From Treponema sp. (GTDB taxonomy: Bacteria; Spirochaetota; Spirochaetia; Treponematales; Treponemataceae): 57,099 nt of DNA. The notes under the pieces are model-generated. The model was not told the DNA's origin and searched no databases. It saw only the letters and a list, made by a program, of their open reading frames with translations. Of this stretch, positions 33,628-43,324 are shown piece after piece (position 1 is the first letter of the stretch; each line of letters opens with the position of its first letter). The translations under genes and the position numbers were made by a program. Location: NCBI GenBank assembly GCA_024693045.1, contig JAILLQ010000015.1, positions 1-57,099 on the forward strand, given 5' to 3'.

Positions 33628-35199
33628 TTATAGAGCTAGAAAGTCATTTACGGGGATGCGGAAAGATATGGCTTCTTTTATGTGGGAAGGCTGGATTTGA
33701 GGACTAGAGGACATATCTGCTAAAGTACGGGCTGTTTTTAGGCAACTGGAAATTGCTCTTGGGGAAAAGTTGTAATGCTGGCTTGCTGTGTCTAAGATGG
33801 ATTTTTCTTCCTGACTTAATTTGCAGTACTGGGCGATTTCTACAGGGGTAAGATTTGCATTTCTTTTGCCCTGTCTTTTTCTTTGGATTTGTATTGCTTT
33901 GGCGATATCTTTTCTCAATTCAAGAGTAGTGGGATTTCTTTCTATATTATCGCTGGTACTTTCGTTTTTGACATTCACTCTTAAATCAACTCTATCTAGA
34001 AGAGGTGCTGAAAACTTTTTCCAGTACATTTCTATAGAACGGGCTGAACAGAGGCAGAGTTTTGTTTCTGAACCGAAATTTCCGCATGGACAGGGATTTG
34101 ATGCCATTAATAACTGAAAACTTGCTGGAAAAACTGTTGAACGACCTGCCCGGGATATTGTTATTCTTCCGGATTCCAGGGGTACTCTTAGCATTTGTAG
34201 TACTGAAGTACGAAACTCTGCGGCTTCATCCAAAAATAACACTCCATTGTGGGCTAAAGAAATTTCTCCGGGGCGGCAGTTTGGACCACCTCCGCAGATT
34301 CCTTCTATACTTGCCGTTTGGTGTGGCATTCTGAATGGAGGAATTCGGATAAGAGGTTGGTTTGTTGAAAGTAATCCAGCTAATGACATAATTCTTGTTA
34401 CTGGTTGAGCTTCTTCTTTTGTAAGGGCTGGGATAAGGGCTGGAAATTTTTGTAAGCACATAGTCTTACCGCAGCCAGGAGCTCCCACGGCGATAAGGTT
34501 GTGTCCTCCTGCTGCTGCAATTTGTAATGCTCTGATTAGTTGTTTTTGCCCCTTTACATTTTCGAATTCGTAATCGGGAATCATTTTGGCAAAAAGAATT
34601 CCGTAGTTTTCTTCACAGTCTTTAGGGATTTCATTTTCTGTACAGGCTTCGCTCTTTATGTGCCCGGTGAAATTGTTTGGATTAGATAGAGCCGAAAAAG
34701 CGTCCTGCAGACAATCTGCTCCAAAAACTGCCATTCCGCTAACTTCTCTTGCTTCTTCTGCATTGGCTGCTGGTACAATACATTTTAAAATTCCCGCCGA
34801 AGCTGCTGTAGCTGCAGCAGCATGCACACCTCTGACAGGACGTATATTTCCTGAAAGTTCCAGTTCTCCCATAATCAAAATCGGGCTGTTATCAGCATTA
34901 GCCTGAGAATTTTCTTTCTTTGCATCTTCCTGAGCATAAAGAACCGAAAGGGCTATAGGCAGATCAAACCCTGCGCCTTCCTTTTTCAGGTCTGCAGGGG
35001 AAAGGCTTATCAATACTCTTTCTGGAGGAAAATCAAAGCCGGAATTGCGGATTGCAGCCTGCATACGTTCTCTTGCTTCTTTTACAGCACCATCCGCAAG
35101 TCCGACTAAATCTACCGCCGGGATACCTCGTCTTAAATCTACTTCAACTGTTACAAGGGAGCCTTCATAACCAAAGGGTGAAAAAGAATAAATCTGCAT
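33628..35199 (-). CDS. comM: ComM/YifB-type Mg-chelatase-like AAA+ protein
   Basis: A 523-aa protein of the ComM family, a helicase that aids branch migration when foreign DNA is integrated during transformation. N-terminal Lon-protease-like fold (VEVDLRRGIPAVDLVGLADGAVKEARERM near 18), Walker A VGAPGCGKT (about 237), Walker B GVLFLDEAAEF (about 320), the Cys cluster NPCPCGNFG (about 375) and a C-terminal lid. The ribosome site AGAGG falls in the 3' arm of a terminator-like hairpin directly before the ATG. The tandem repeat array touches its stop codon. Confidence 0.93.
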   Translation of the reverse strand: MQIYSFSPFGYEGSLVTVEVDLRRGIPAVDLVGLADGAVKEARERMQAAIRNSGFDFPPERVLISLSPADLKKEGAGFDLPIALSVLYAQEDAKKENSQANADNSPILIMGELELSGNIRPVRGVHAAAATAASAGILKCIVPAANAEEAREVSGMAVFGADCLQDAFSALSNPNNFTGHIKSEACTENEIPKDCEENYGILFAKMIPDYEFENVKGQKQLIRALQIAAAGGHNLIAVGAPGCGKTMCLQKFPALIPALTKEEAQPVTRIMSLAGLLSTNQPLIRIPPFRMPHQTASIEGICGGGPNCRPGEISLAHNGVLFLDEAAEFRTSVLQMLRVPLESGRITISRAGRSTVFPASFQLLMASNPCPCGNFGSETKLCLCSARSIEMYWKKFSAPLLDRVDLRVNVKNESTSDNIERNPTTLELRKDIAKAIQIQRKRQGKRNANLTPVEIAQYCKLSQEEKSILDTASQHYNFSPRAISSCLKTARTLADMSSSPQIQPSHIKEAISFRIPVNDFLAL

Positions 35200-35200
35200 A

Positions 35201-35231
35201 AAAAACCTCTGACTATTAATCAGAGGTTTTT
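35201..35231. terminator. Terminator-like hairpin overlapping the comM ribosome site
   Basis: AAAAACCTCTGA and TCAGAGGTTTTT pair with a 7-nt loop; T runs exist on both strands. On minus it follows the PHP gene and ends 1-2 nt before the comM ATG at 35199, and its second arm contains AGAGG. Confidence 0.85.
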
Positions 35232-35261
35232 TATTAAATTCTGAATTTTAATGATAAAAAT

Positions 35262-36119
35262 TTATGAATTTCTGTACTTTTCCAGAGCAGGCTGTAATTC
35301 TTCAAACCAGTACTTGTCTTCAATTTTTTTACCACCACAGGTGTGACCTGGCTTTCTGTCTGCCCGAACTTTTTCACCGTGAAAATCGCTGCCAGCAGTA
35401 ACTATGAAACCAAGTTTTCTTGCAAGTTCTTCAAGGCGTAAACATTCTGTAACTCTTGCCCCTGGGTGAAAACATTCAAGCCCAACTATACCTCTTTGCT
35501 TAAAGTCTTCCATAACTGGTTCAATTTTTGACCAGGAAAGGTAAAGAGACATTGGGTGGGCAACAACTGGAACTCCTCCTGAATCGAAAATTGCCTGAAT
35601 TGCTTCGTCCAGATTGGCACCTGTTCTTTCTACATACCATGGACGCCCTCTTGCAAGATACTTGTCAAAGGCCTGCTGTCTGTGTTTTACAATTTTATGG
35701 GCTTCAAGCCAGGCTGCAAAATGAGGACGGCCTAAAACTTGTCCTGGAAATTCAGATTGAATTTCTTCGAGGGTTACTTCTATACCTTCTTTATTCATCT
35801 GTTCGATTACAAAATCGTTTCTTTCTTTCCTGCTGTTTATCAGGTATTGGATTACTTCGTTTAGACTTTTAGATGGTTTGTTTAAGCCAAGTCCCAAAAG
35901 ATGAAATTCGCATCCGGGTCGTTGAATGTTAAGCTCAATTCCAGGAACAAATGTAATTCCTCTTTTTTTAGCTTCTCTGGCACCTTCTTCAATTCCGTCT
36001 ATGGTGTCATGGTCTGTAATGGCAAGAACTGAAAGTCCCTTGTCTGCAACTTTATTTACTAATTCGCTGGGTGTGTATTGACCATCCGAGGCGGTTGTGT
36101 GAGTGTGCAAATCAATCAT
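35262..36119 (-). CDS. PHP-domain phosphoesterase, TrpH/RNase AM-like
   Basis: A 285-aa metal-dependent phosphoesterase. PHP metal motifs: DLHTHTTASDG at the start, TDHDTIDG (about 36), PGIELN (about 60), VAHP (about 188) and GSDFHG (about 242). Family members such as E. coli YciV (RNase AM) trim 5' ends of RNAs or hydrolyse nucleoside 3',5'-bisphosphates. ATG 36119 is preferred because the PHP motif should begin at the N-terminus; a start 18 nt upstream (36137) is possible. The hairpin before comM follows. Confidence 0.85.
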   Translation of the reverse strand: MIDLHTHTTASDGQYTPSELVNKVADKGLSVLAITDHDTIDGIEEGAREAKKRGITFVPGIELNIQRPGCEFHLLGLGLNKPSKSLNEVIQYLINSRKERNDFVIEQMNKEGIEVTLEEIQSEFPGQVLGRPHFAAWLEAHKIVKHRQQAFDKYLARGRPWYVERTGANLDEAIQAIFDSGGVPVVAHPMSLYLSWSKIEPVMEDFKQRGIVGLECFHPGARVTECLRLEELARKLGFIVTAGSDFHGEKVRADRKPGHTCGGKKIEDKYWFEELQPALEKYRNS

Positions 36120-36194
36120 GTAGTTAACATAGCACAAAAAAAATGTTTATGATATAATTGATTCCAAATTGAGATTTTTTTAGCGGAGAAAAAA

Positions 36195-37469
36195 ATGCCA
36201 AAAGTAGTTTCTTATAAAAAAGGTTCTATTCCGTATTTTGAAAATGACAGAGACGATAGAATTTTTATTCTTCAAAAGGGAAGCATTCAGCTTTCTACTA
36301 TTGATCCAGAAACTAAAGAATCTGTTGTAAATCCTGTTCGACCAGGTGAATTTTTTGGTGTAAAGTCTGCCTTAGGACGATTTCCCCGAGAAGAAACAGC
36401 AACAGCAATTACGGACAGTGTTGTTGTATGTCTTTCTGTTCAAGAATTTGAAACTAACTTCAGCTCAAATAAACAGATTATTCTTAAAATGCTTCGGGTT
36501 TTTTCAAGCCAGTTGAGACAGATTCATAAAAAAATCGAAAGCATTTTGCAAAGTGCTCCTGAAAAACCTGTTACTGGTATGTATTCGGTAGCAAAGAACT
36601 TTTATGAAGATGAACGCTATGTTTCTTGTTATGACGTTTGTTTAAAATTCATGCAGCGTTTTCCAACTGCGGTTTACATAGACGAAATTAAACAGATGTT
36701 TAAGGAATCTCACGCCTATATACAAAGAGAACCTTCTGTTTACGATGAATATGGAATTGAATCTGACGGAAGTTTAAGACAGTTTGAACTTCCAGCTTTT
36801 GAAAGATTTGCAAAGAAATATGCTCCAGGACAGGTTATTATTTCAGAGTATGAACCAGGAGATACTTTTTATCTTATTCAAAAAGGCGAAGTTCAGCTTT
36901 TGAAGTGTGTAAACGGTTCGGCTAAAAATCTTGATATTCTGCGTGCAGGTGAATTTTTTGGAGAAATGGCTATTTTGGATAATTCTCCTCGTTCTGCAAC
37001 TTGTATGGCAAAAACATCTGTAAAATGTCTTGAATTCAGCAAGGAAAATTTTGAAACACTTGTAACAGGTAATGCTCAGCTTGCCCTAAATTTGCTTAAA
37101 CTTTTCTGTAAACGAATTTATGACCAGCACAGAAGATTTAAGGTTTTGGTAATCAATGATACTTCAGCTCGAATCGCAGATGTATTCCTTCTGCTGCATG
37201 AAATGTCACCAACTTATAATGCTGCAGATACAAAAATTCGTTTAGATGCAACTGTTTCTGACATTGCACACTGGGCTGGATTGAATATTGAAACAACAAA
37301 AGATGAAATTAGTAAACTTCATGAAAAACGTCGTATTGAACTTTTCGACAATTACATTATAGTAGAAAATATTTCTGATATGAAACGAGTTGTTGATTTG
37401 TATAATACTCAGTCAGATAAAAATTTGCAGATTACAATGAGATATAAAACTCAAACTTCTGTTCAATAA
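36195..37469 (+). CDS. Regulator with two cyclic-nucleotide-binding-type domains (copy 1)
   Basis: A 424-aa protein with a Crp-type beta-roll at about 5-120 and a second at about 205-325 (DTFYLIQKGEVQLL…GEFFGEMAILDNSPRSATCMA, the phosphate-binding cassette). Between them (about 125-190) lies a helical, TPR-like linker. The C-terminal ~85 residues resemble a winged helix (VSDIAHWAGLNIETTKDEISKL). Domain 1 lacks the conserved Arg/Ser cassette, so only domain 2 likely binds a nucleotide. A GCGGAG site and TATAAT (36153) precede it. A paralogue with the same layout is at 50818. The output could be DNA binding or protein control. Confidence 0.82.
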   Translation: MPKVVSYKKGSIPYFENDRDDRIFILQKGSIQLSTIDPETKESVVNPVRPGEFFGVKSALGRFPREETATAITDSVVVCLSVQEFETNFSSNKQIILKMLRVFSSQLRQIHKKIESILQSAPEKPVTGMYSVAKNFYEDERYVSCYDVCLKFMQRFPTAVYIDEIKQMFKESHAYIQREPSVYDEYGIESDGSLRQFELPAFERFAKKYAPGQVIISEYEPGDTFYLIQKGEVQLLKCVNGSAKNLDILRAGEFFGEMAILDNSPRSATCMAKTSVKCLEFSKENFETLVTGNAQLALNLLKLFCKRIYDQHRRFKVLVINDTSARIADVFLLLHEMSPTYNAADTKIRLDATVSDIAHWAGLNIETTKDEISKLHEKRRIELFDNYIIVENISDMKRVVDLYNTQSDKNLQITMRYKTQTSVQ

Positions 37470-37476
37470 TCTTCTT

Positions 37477-37549
37477 GCCATTTTAGCTCAGTTGGTAGAG
37501 CGCCTGATTCGTAATCATGAGGTCAACAGTTCGATCCTGTTAAATGGCT
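37477..37549 (+). tRNA. tRNA-Thr (anticodon CGT)
   Basis: Acceptor GCCATTT/AAATGGC, D-arm GCTC…GAGC, anticodon loop TTCGTAA with CGT and T-arm AACAG/CTGTT are in place. The anticodon stem has a C-U mismatch at its second pair and the discriminator is U73 rather than the usual A73. It begins 7 nt after the cNMP gene and may be cotranscribed with it. Confidence 0.88.
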
Positions 37550-37555
37550 TTGTGG

Positions 37556-37585
37556 GCATCTGTAAAATACAGGTGCTTTTTTTTT
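37556..37585 (+). terminator. Terminator after tRNA-Thr
   Basis: GCATCTGTA, loop AAA, TACAGGTGC (one G-U), then nine T residues. Confidence 0.9.
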
Positions 37586-37603
37586 GTGTTCTTAAGATTT
37601 CAG

Positions 37604-37612
37604 TGTTATACT
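37604..37612 (+). promoter_or_regulatory. Extended -10 of the GGDEF gene
   Basis: TGTTATACT, 7 nt before ATG 37620, with no ribosome site: leaderless start predicted. Confidence 0.6.
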
Positions 37613-37619
37613 CAATAAC

Positions 37620-39491
37620 ATGGAATTAATGGAAAAACTATCTTATTCTGAGCTCGAAAAACACCTTGAAATTCAGGAAACATTGGTTGAATGTATTCAG
37701 ACCTTGTATTCCGATGAAACAGATTTTGGTGTTTCTATTTCTAATGTACTTTCTCTTATTGCTGACTTTTATGGAGCAGACTATGTTAGCGTATTCGAAT
37801 TCCATAGCAAGGATAGGGAAGCCCGCTGTACTTATGAATGGCATTCTCCGGAAGTAGAAAAAACTGATACAGGTAATGAAATTCTTTATCTGGATGAACT
37901 TGCCTACATGGTAAAACGTCTGGAAGAAAATGGCGAAGTTTTTATTGAATATAATAAAATTCCTTCTGGTTCAAAATACCTTCTTGAATTGTTTGACAAA
38001 TGGAAGTTAAAGAATGTTCTGGCAGTTCCTCTTTATTTGGATGGAAAAACTTGTGGTTTTATTCTTGTAGATAATCTGGAAAAAAATATTGATTCAGTTC
38101 TCTTCCTTCAGTCTGTTGCGGCTTTTATTCTGAACAACTTAAAAAATCATGAGTCCTTTGACCATAAGATTTTGACTGCTTTTTCGGGAACTTATGTAAC
38201 AATGCATCTTGTAAATCTTTTGGATAATACTTTTCATGGATACAAATGCAGTGAACATATTGAAAAACTTTTAAGTGGAAACGATTCTTTTAACTATAAA
38301 AATGCTTCTGAGCAGTTAACTTTCGTAATGAAGAATATTGTCGATCCAGACTTTTTGGATGGAGTTTTGAAATTTTCGGATTTAAGGACACTTGTTCAGA
38401 GGTTAGGCGACAAAAATATTATTAGCTACGAATTTTACGGAAAAGTTTCGGGCTGGTGCAGGGCTAGTTTTATTCCTGTTAATCGTGATTCTGACGGTAC
38501 TTTGAAATACGTTATATTTTCTGTTCAGCGAATAGAAGAAGAAAAACGACGCGAACTTGAATATCAGCAGATTCTTAGAAATACTCTTGGCGAACAGAAC
38601 GAAATTTATGCAGAAATGCTTCAGGCTCAGAGTGCAGGTATTTTTTCTTTTAAAAGGGAATCTCATGAAATCATTATGATGAACCCGGCTGCTTTAAACC
38701 TTTTTGGCTGGGATGCAATCAGTAATTCAAATGGAAATATTCGTACTATTTTTTCAAAAATGATTTCTGAAAAAAAAGACGCAATAATAGAAAAGATTTT
38801 GAGCTTAAAGCATGATTCTCCGGAATATATTTACGAATTTTCTATTAAGAAGTCGGAAAACGAAATGAAGTGGGTTTTAGGACATGCTAAGTGTGTTGTT
38901 CTTTCTAATCACGAACAGATTATAATCAACTCATTTACAGATATTTCTGCAAATAAAAAGATGGAAACAGAACTTTTCTATCTTTCTCAGACTGATGCTC
39001 TTACTAAGATTAATAACCGCGGAAGTGGTGAAAGACGCATTGAACTTTTGATTAAGAAGGGTGAATGCGGAATGTTCTGTCTTTTTGATGTTGATAAATT
39101 TAAATCAATAAATGATAACTTTGGTCATGCTGTTGGAGATGAAGTTCTTGTAGAAATTGCCAAGGCTATGAAAAAAGCTTTCCGTGGAAATGATATTGTT
39201 ATGCGTCTTGGTGGTGATGAATTTGCAATTTTTGCACTTGGCGTAATGGACGAAAAAATTGGTGCAATGTGTATAGAAAGATTCTTTAATGCTATTCACA
39301 TGATAAATATAAAAGCTTTGAGAGACCGAAAAGTTTCTGTGAGTATGGGTGCTGTATTTACAGAAAACGAAGGTGAATCTTTCGATCAGCTTTATCAGAG
39401 AGCGGATGAAATTCTTTACCAGTGTAAAAAGCTTCCTGGATGCCAGTTTAGTTTCTATCATTCTCCTAAAAAAAAGGCCAAAAAGGAATAG
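37620..39491 (+). CDS. GAF-PAS-GGDEF diguanylate cyclase
   Basis: A 623-aa cytoplasmic protein without membrane segments. N-terminal GAF-like sensor (about 15-175), a PAS-like part (about 335-455) and a C-terminal GGDEF domain (about 460-615). The active site GGDEF (531-535) is intact and the feedback I-site RGND (522-525) lies 5 residues before it, so active, product-inhibited c-di-GMP synthesis is likely. No EAL domain. The signal sensed by GAF/PAS is unknown. The PilZ-like protein at 47495 could be a receptor for its product (inference). Confidence 0.9.
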   Translation: MELMEKLSYSELEKHLEIQETLVECIQTLYSDETDFGVSISNVLSLIADFYGADYVSVFEFHSKDREARCTYEWHSPEVEKTDTGNEILYLDELAYMVKRLEENGEVFIEYNKIPSGSKYLLELFDKWKLKNVLAVPLYLDGKTCGFILVDNLEKNIDSVLFLQSVAAFILNNLKNHESFDHKILTAFSGTYVTMHLVNLLDNTFHGYKCSEHIEKLLSGNDSFNYKNASEQLTFVMKNIVDPDFLDGVLKFSDLRTLVQRLGDKNIISYEFYGKVSGWCRASFIPVNRDSDGTLKYVIFSVQRIEEEKRRELEYQQILRNTLGEQNEIYAEMLQAQSAGIFSFKRESHEIIMMNPAALNLFGWDAISNSNGNIRTIFSKMISEKKDAIIEKILSLKHDSPEYIYEFSIKKSENEMKWVLGHAKCVVLSNHEQIIINSFTDISANKKMETELFYLSQTDALTKINNRGSGERRIELLIKKGECGMFCLFDVDKFKSINDNFGHAVGDEVLVEIAKAMKKAFRGNDIVMRLGGDEFAIFALGVMDEKIGAMCIERFFNAIHMINIKALRDRKVSVSMGAVFTENEGESFDQLYQRADEILYQCKKLPGCQFSFYHSPKKKAKKE

Positions 39492-39504
39492 TTCTGAAAA
39501 CGAA

Positions 39505-39600
39505 CTTTGCGCCGCCGTGTAAGAGCGAGCGAAGCGAGTTGCGAAGCAATGAGGGCACCGAAACTCTGGAAGGGCGGTTGCAGAGGGGTTTGCGCCCTAA
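39505..39600. repeat. GC-rich palindromic patch
   Basis: A short GC-rich stretch in AT-rich surroundings, with GAGCGAGCGAAGCGAG and a GGGCG…CGCCC fold-back. It has no open frame. Similar patches flank lgt (22260-22330) and occur in the tRNA-Leu units, so it may be a dispersed extragenic repeat. Confidence 0.4.
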
Positions 39601-39608
39601 AATGCTGA

Positions 39609-39637
39609 TTGTTTAAACGCAAAGAATTTGATATTAT
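39609..39637 (+). promoter_or_regulatory. Promoter of the his fusion gene
   Basis: TTGTTT (39609-39614), 17-bp spacer, TATTAT (39632-39637), 9 nt to ATG 39647 with no ribosome site. Confidence 0.5.
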
Positions 39638-39646
39638 GCTTTTGTT

Positions 39647-40948
39647 ATGGTAATCAGTTCTATAGACCTTAAAGACGGTCACGTTGTTCAGTTAAAAAAT
39701 GGAAAAGAGCTTGTTTTACAGCGCGATGACGCAGATGCTCTTATTGGTGAATTTAATAAATACGGCGAAGTTGCTGTTATTGACCTTGATGCTGCAATGG
39801 GGCATACAAATCCAAAAGGTGACACAGTAAATACTCCTTTGTTAAAAAGTTTGCTCAGAAAGGGGAATGTTCGCACTGGTGGCGGTGTTCGTTCTGTAAA
39901 AAGAGCCCGTGAGCTTATTTCTTTGGGTGCAGAAAAAGTAATAATCGGTTCTAGTGCATGGAAGAAAAATCCGGAAGATTCTTCAAGTGTATTAAATACT
40001 GAATTTTTGGAAGAACTTGTTCAGGCTATTGGCAAGCAGAGGGTTATTATTGGTGTTGATGCGCTGAATGGAAAAATTGCTGTAAAAGGCTGGACTGAAA
40101 CTATTGATGTTAGTCTTGTTGACGGCGCTAAAATGGCTGAAAAATACTGTTCTGAACTTCTTTTTACCTGTGTAGAAAAAGAAGGCTGTATGCAGGGTAC
40201 AAATATGGAAATGGCAAAGGAATTGCGCGATGCTGTTTCTTGCCGTGTTGTAGTTGCCGGCGGTGTTTCTACTGAAGATGAAATAGAAGAACTTGAACGC
40301 ATGGGCTGTGATGTTCAGCTTGGTATGGCCTTGTATACAAATAAGGTTTCTTTAAAAAATGCATTTGTTCGCTGCCTTGATTGGAAAAAGGTTGACGGAA
40401 TGATTCCTGTAATTGCTCAGGATAATCGTTCCAGCCAGGTTTTGATGATGGGTTACGCTAATAAAGAAGCTATGGAAAAAACTTTTAATTCTGGAAAACT
40501 TACTTTCTTTAGCCGTACTCGAAATACTTTGTGGACAAAGGGCGAAACCAGTGGTCATTTTCTTGAAGTGGTAAAACTTCGCGTTGACTGTGACAGAGAT
40601 ACTGTTCTTGCAACTGTAATTCCTCATGGCGGAGTTTGTCATACAGGTTCGTGGTCTTGCTTTGGTGCTGATCCTGATGAACGTTCTACTTTGGAACGCT
40701 TGTATGGAACTATTGAAGAACGTTTTGCAAATCCAAGACCGGGTAGTTACACTGCTACTTTGGATGGAAAGAGGGTTCGTGAAAAAGTTGAAGAAGAAGC
40801 AGAAGAAATCTGTGAGGCAGACGGAAAAGACGAAGTAATCTGGGAAGCCGCAGATTTGCTGTATTTTGTAAGTGTACTTATGCATAAAGAAAATGTTACA
40901 TGGCAAGACGTTTATGATGAATTGGATAAACGTCACAAGGAAAAGTAG
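39647..40948 (+). CDS. hisAIE: Trifunctional histidine enzyme HisA-HisI-HisE
   Basis: A 433-aa fusion. Residues 1-235 are HisA (ProFAR isomerase, step 4): SIDLKDGHVVQL, the second-half catalytic Asp in IIGVDALNGKIAVKGW (about 130) and VAGGVS (about 205). Residues about 245-345 are HisI (phosphoribosyl-AMP cyclohydrolase, step 3) with zinc Cys315, Cys331 and Cys338 and the MMGYANKEAMEKT motif. Residues about 345-433 are HisE (phosphoribosyl-ATP pyrophosphatase, step 2): KVEEEAEEICEA and WEAADLLYF. So three consecutive steps sit on one chain. HisIE fusions are common; adding HisA is not. No other his genes are nearby. Start is leaderless-type. Confidence 0.92.
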   Translation: MVISSIDLKDGHVVQLKNGKELVLQRDDADALIGEFNKYGEVAVIDLDAAMGHTNPKGDTVNTPLLKSLLRKGNVRTGGGVRSVKRARELISLGAEKVIIGSSAWKKNPEDSSSVLNTEFLEELVQAIGKQRVIIGVDALNGKIAVKGWTETIDVSLVDGAKMAEKYCSELLFTCVEKEGCMQGTNMEMAKELRDAVSCRVVVAGGVSTEDEIEELERMGCDVQLGMALYTNKVSLKNAFVRCLDWKKVDGMIPVIAQDNRSSQVLMMGYANKEAMEKTFNSGKLTFFSRTRNTLWTKGETSGHFLEVVKLRVDCDRDTVLATVIPHGGVCHTGSWSCFGADPDERSTLERLYGTIEERFANPRPGSYTATLDGKRVREKVEEEAEEICEADGKDEVIWEAADLLYFVSVLMHKENVTWQDVYDELDKRHKEK

Positions 40949-41108
40949 AAGAACTTTTGAAATATATAGAAGAAAACTGTCTGTGAGAGGTCTTGCAGGC
41001 AGTTTTTTTTATTTAAAAAATTTGCTTTATATATAAAAAGGTCTAAAATTAGAGTGAATTCATTTATAGAATTTGATGGAATTTCATTGAGTGTCTCGAG
41101 GTGTGATT

Positions 41109-43226
41109 ATGAACTTGAAAAAAGGAGAAAAGAGGGGAAAGGAAAATAAGAAAAGAAGTTTGCTTGTAACTTTACTGTTGGGAATTGGAGCAACTATCTT
41201 TTTATTGAACATGATTCAGACTTTAATCGTTGCATCCAATCTTAAAAGATCAATAACAAAAGGTGATATAGCAAAGTATTCTGAGATGGTTCAGGCTTAT
41301 GCACTTGCTATAGAGAACGATTTTGAGGGCTACTTTAGTGCTTTGGATTATTATGTTCACTCTGACATAATGAAAGAGGGCTCTGTCGAAGAGATGGCAG
41401 AATGGCTTGAGGAGCATGAAGGTGAAAGAAATTCTGATTTTGATTATATCATGCTTGCAGGTCCGGATGGAAAGTCTTATAACGATATTGGAACAAGGAC
41501 AGATATTGCTCAGAGAAGTTATTTTAAAGCTATTATGCAGGAAGGAAAGGATAGGTTTATTGATAATCCTGTAATTTCTAAGACTACCGGGCAGCCTGTT
41601 GTTCATGTTACAAGGGCTATAAAACGAAACGGCCGAAATATTGCCATGCTTTGTGGAGTTGTAAATGTAAACCTTATTACAAAGGAAGTTAATGCAATTC
41701 AAATTGGGGATAACGGATATGCCTGGGTTCTTGCCAGTGATGGTATGGTGATTTCTCATAAAACTAGAGAATATATAATGAATAAGAATTTTATTACAGG
41801 TCTTAGCGAAGGTCATGAGGATATGGCTGAAGTTGCCAGTAAAATTGCATCGTGCCAAGATGGTTCTGCTTGGGTAAATGGTCTTGGTTATAGAAAGGAT
41901 TTGATTTGTTATTCAGGAATTAAGGCAACTGGATGGGGACTTGCAATTACGGTTCCTGATACACAGGTTTATTATGATGTAAATTCAGTAAGAAAATATA
42001 TGTTTGTTTTTGGAACAATTGTAATTCTCCTTACAATTATAATTGGAGGAGTAATTGTTCATATGTCGATAAAACCTCTTAAAGTAGTTGAAGAGGCCAT
42101 TACAGGAATTGCGTCTGGAAATGCAGATTTGACCCGAAGAATTGAAATCAATTCAAACAATGAAATTGGCTTTGTAGTAAAAGGATTTAACGCTTTTGCT
42201 CAGAAACTTCAGTCGATTATCTCTGATGTAAAACACTCCAAAGAAGAGCTTAGTATTGCCGGTGAAGATATGAGTGCCAGTGCTCAGGATACAGCAAGTT
42301 CAATTACAGAAATTATTGCAAATATTGATAGCATGCGTAATCAGATTGTTAATCAGAGTGCCAGCGTTACAGAAACTGCCAGTGCTGTAAATGAAATTGC
42401 AGCTAATATCAATTCTTTGGAAAAAATGATTGAAAGTCAAAGTGCGGGTGTTACACAGGCTTCTGCTGCCGTTGAACAGATGATTGGAAATATTTCTAGT
42501 GTTAATCAGTCTGTAGAAAAAATGGCAAGCTCTTTTGAAGCTTTGGAAACTGATGCTTCAAACGGATTTTCAAAACAGCAGTCTGTTAATGACAGAATTA
42601 AACAGATTGAAACTCAGTCGGAAATGCTTAAGGAAGCTAATATAGCCATTTCTAATATTGCAGAGCAGACTAATCTTCTTGCCATGAATGCAGCAATCGA
42701 AGCGGCTCATGCAGGAGAAGCTGGTAAGGGCTTTGCTGTTGTCGCTGATGAAATTCGTAAGCTGTCTGAAACTTCAACTTCACAGTCAAAGACAATTGGT
42801 GAACAGTTGAATAACATTAAAGAATCAATTAACAGTGTTGTTCAGGAATCTCTTGAATCAAGTAAGGCTTTTGAATCTGTGTCATTAAAAATTCAGGATA
42901 CAGATCAGCTTGTATTGCAGATTAAGTCTGCAATGGAAGAACAGACAACCGGAAGTCAGCAGATTAGTGAAGCTCTTCAGCATATGAATGACAGTACAGT
43001 TCAGGTTCGTAATGCTTCAGAAGAAATGACAGAAGGAAATAAAGCTATTCTTGAAGAAGTTCAGCGTCTTCAGAATGCTACAACAAGTATGAAAGAAAGC
43101 ATGGATGAGATGGTAATCGGTGCTAAAAAAATCAATGAAACTGGAACCCAGCTTGAAGAAATTTCTGGAAAAGTAAAAGAGCAGATTTCTTTGATTGGTG
43201 AGCAGATTGATCAGTTCAAAGTTTAA
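41109..43226 (+). CDS. Methyl-accepting chemotaxis protein with Cache sensor
   Basis: A 705-aa inner-membrane chemoreceptor. TM1 at about 17-40, a periplasmic Cache-type sensor (about 45-285, with [17 protein letters not shown] and [16 protein letters not shown]), TM2 at about 298-320, a HAMP linker and a long coiled-coil signalling domain. The hairpin tip [20 protein letters not shown]…[13 protein letters not shown] is conserved for CheA/CheW binding. Such Cache domains often bind amino acids or organic acids. ATG 41109 is chosen because GAGG (41098-41101) precedes it; the GTG at 41091 is less likely. A terminator follows. Confidence 0.94.
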   Translation: MNLKKGEKRGKENKKRSLLVTLLLGIGATIFLLNMIQTLIVASNLKRSITKGDIAKYSEMVQAYALAIENDFEGYFSALDYYVHSDIMKEGSVEEMAEWLEEHEGERNSDFDYIMLAGPDGKSYNDIGTRTDIAQRSYFKAIMQEGKDRFIDNPVISKTTGQPVVHVTRAIKRNGRNIAMLCGVVNVNLITKEVNAIQIGDNGYAWVLASDGMVISHKTREYIMNKNFITGLSEGHEDMAEVASKIASCQDGSAWVNGLGYRKDLICYSGIKATGWGLAITVPDTQVYYDVNSVRKYMFVFGTIVILLTIIIGGVIVHMSIKPLKVVEEAITGIASGNADLTRRIEINSNNEIGFVVKGFNAFAQKLQSIISDVKHSKEELSIAGEDMSASAQDTASSITEIIANIDSMRNQIVNQSASVTETASAVNEIAANINSLEKMIESQSAGVTQASAAVEQMIGNISSVNQSVEKMASSFEALETDASNGFSKQQSVNDRIKQIETQSEMLKEANIAISNIAEQTNLLAMNAAIEAAHAGEAGKGFAVVADEIRKLSETSTSQSKTIGEQLNNIKESINSVVQESLESSKAFESVSLKIQDTDQLVLQIKSAMEEQTTGSQQISEALQHMNDSTVQVRNASEEMTEGNKAILEEVQRLQNATTSMKESMDEMVIGAKKINETGTQLEEISGKVKEQISLIGEQIDQFKV

Positions 43227-43257
43227 TTAACAGTTGATTAGATGTATTGCCTAAGGA

Positions 43258-43289
43258 GCCACTCAATTTATATTGGGTGGCTTTTTTTA
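43258..43289 (+). terminator. Terminator after the chemoreceptor gene
   Basis: GCCACTCAA, 6-nt loop, TTGGGTGGC (one G-U), then seven T residues. Confidence 0.88.
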
Positions 43290-43324
43290 TTGTTTTAGTA
43301 TTATGTTTTTATAAAAAATGAATG

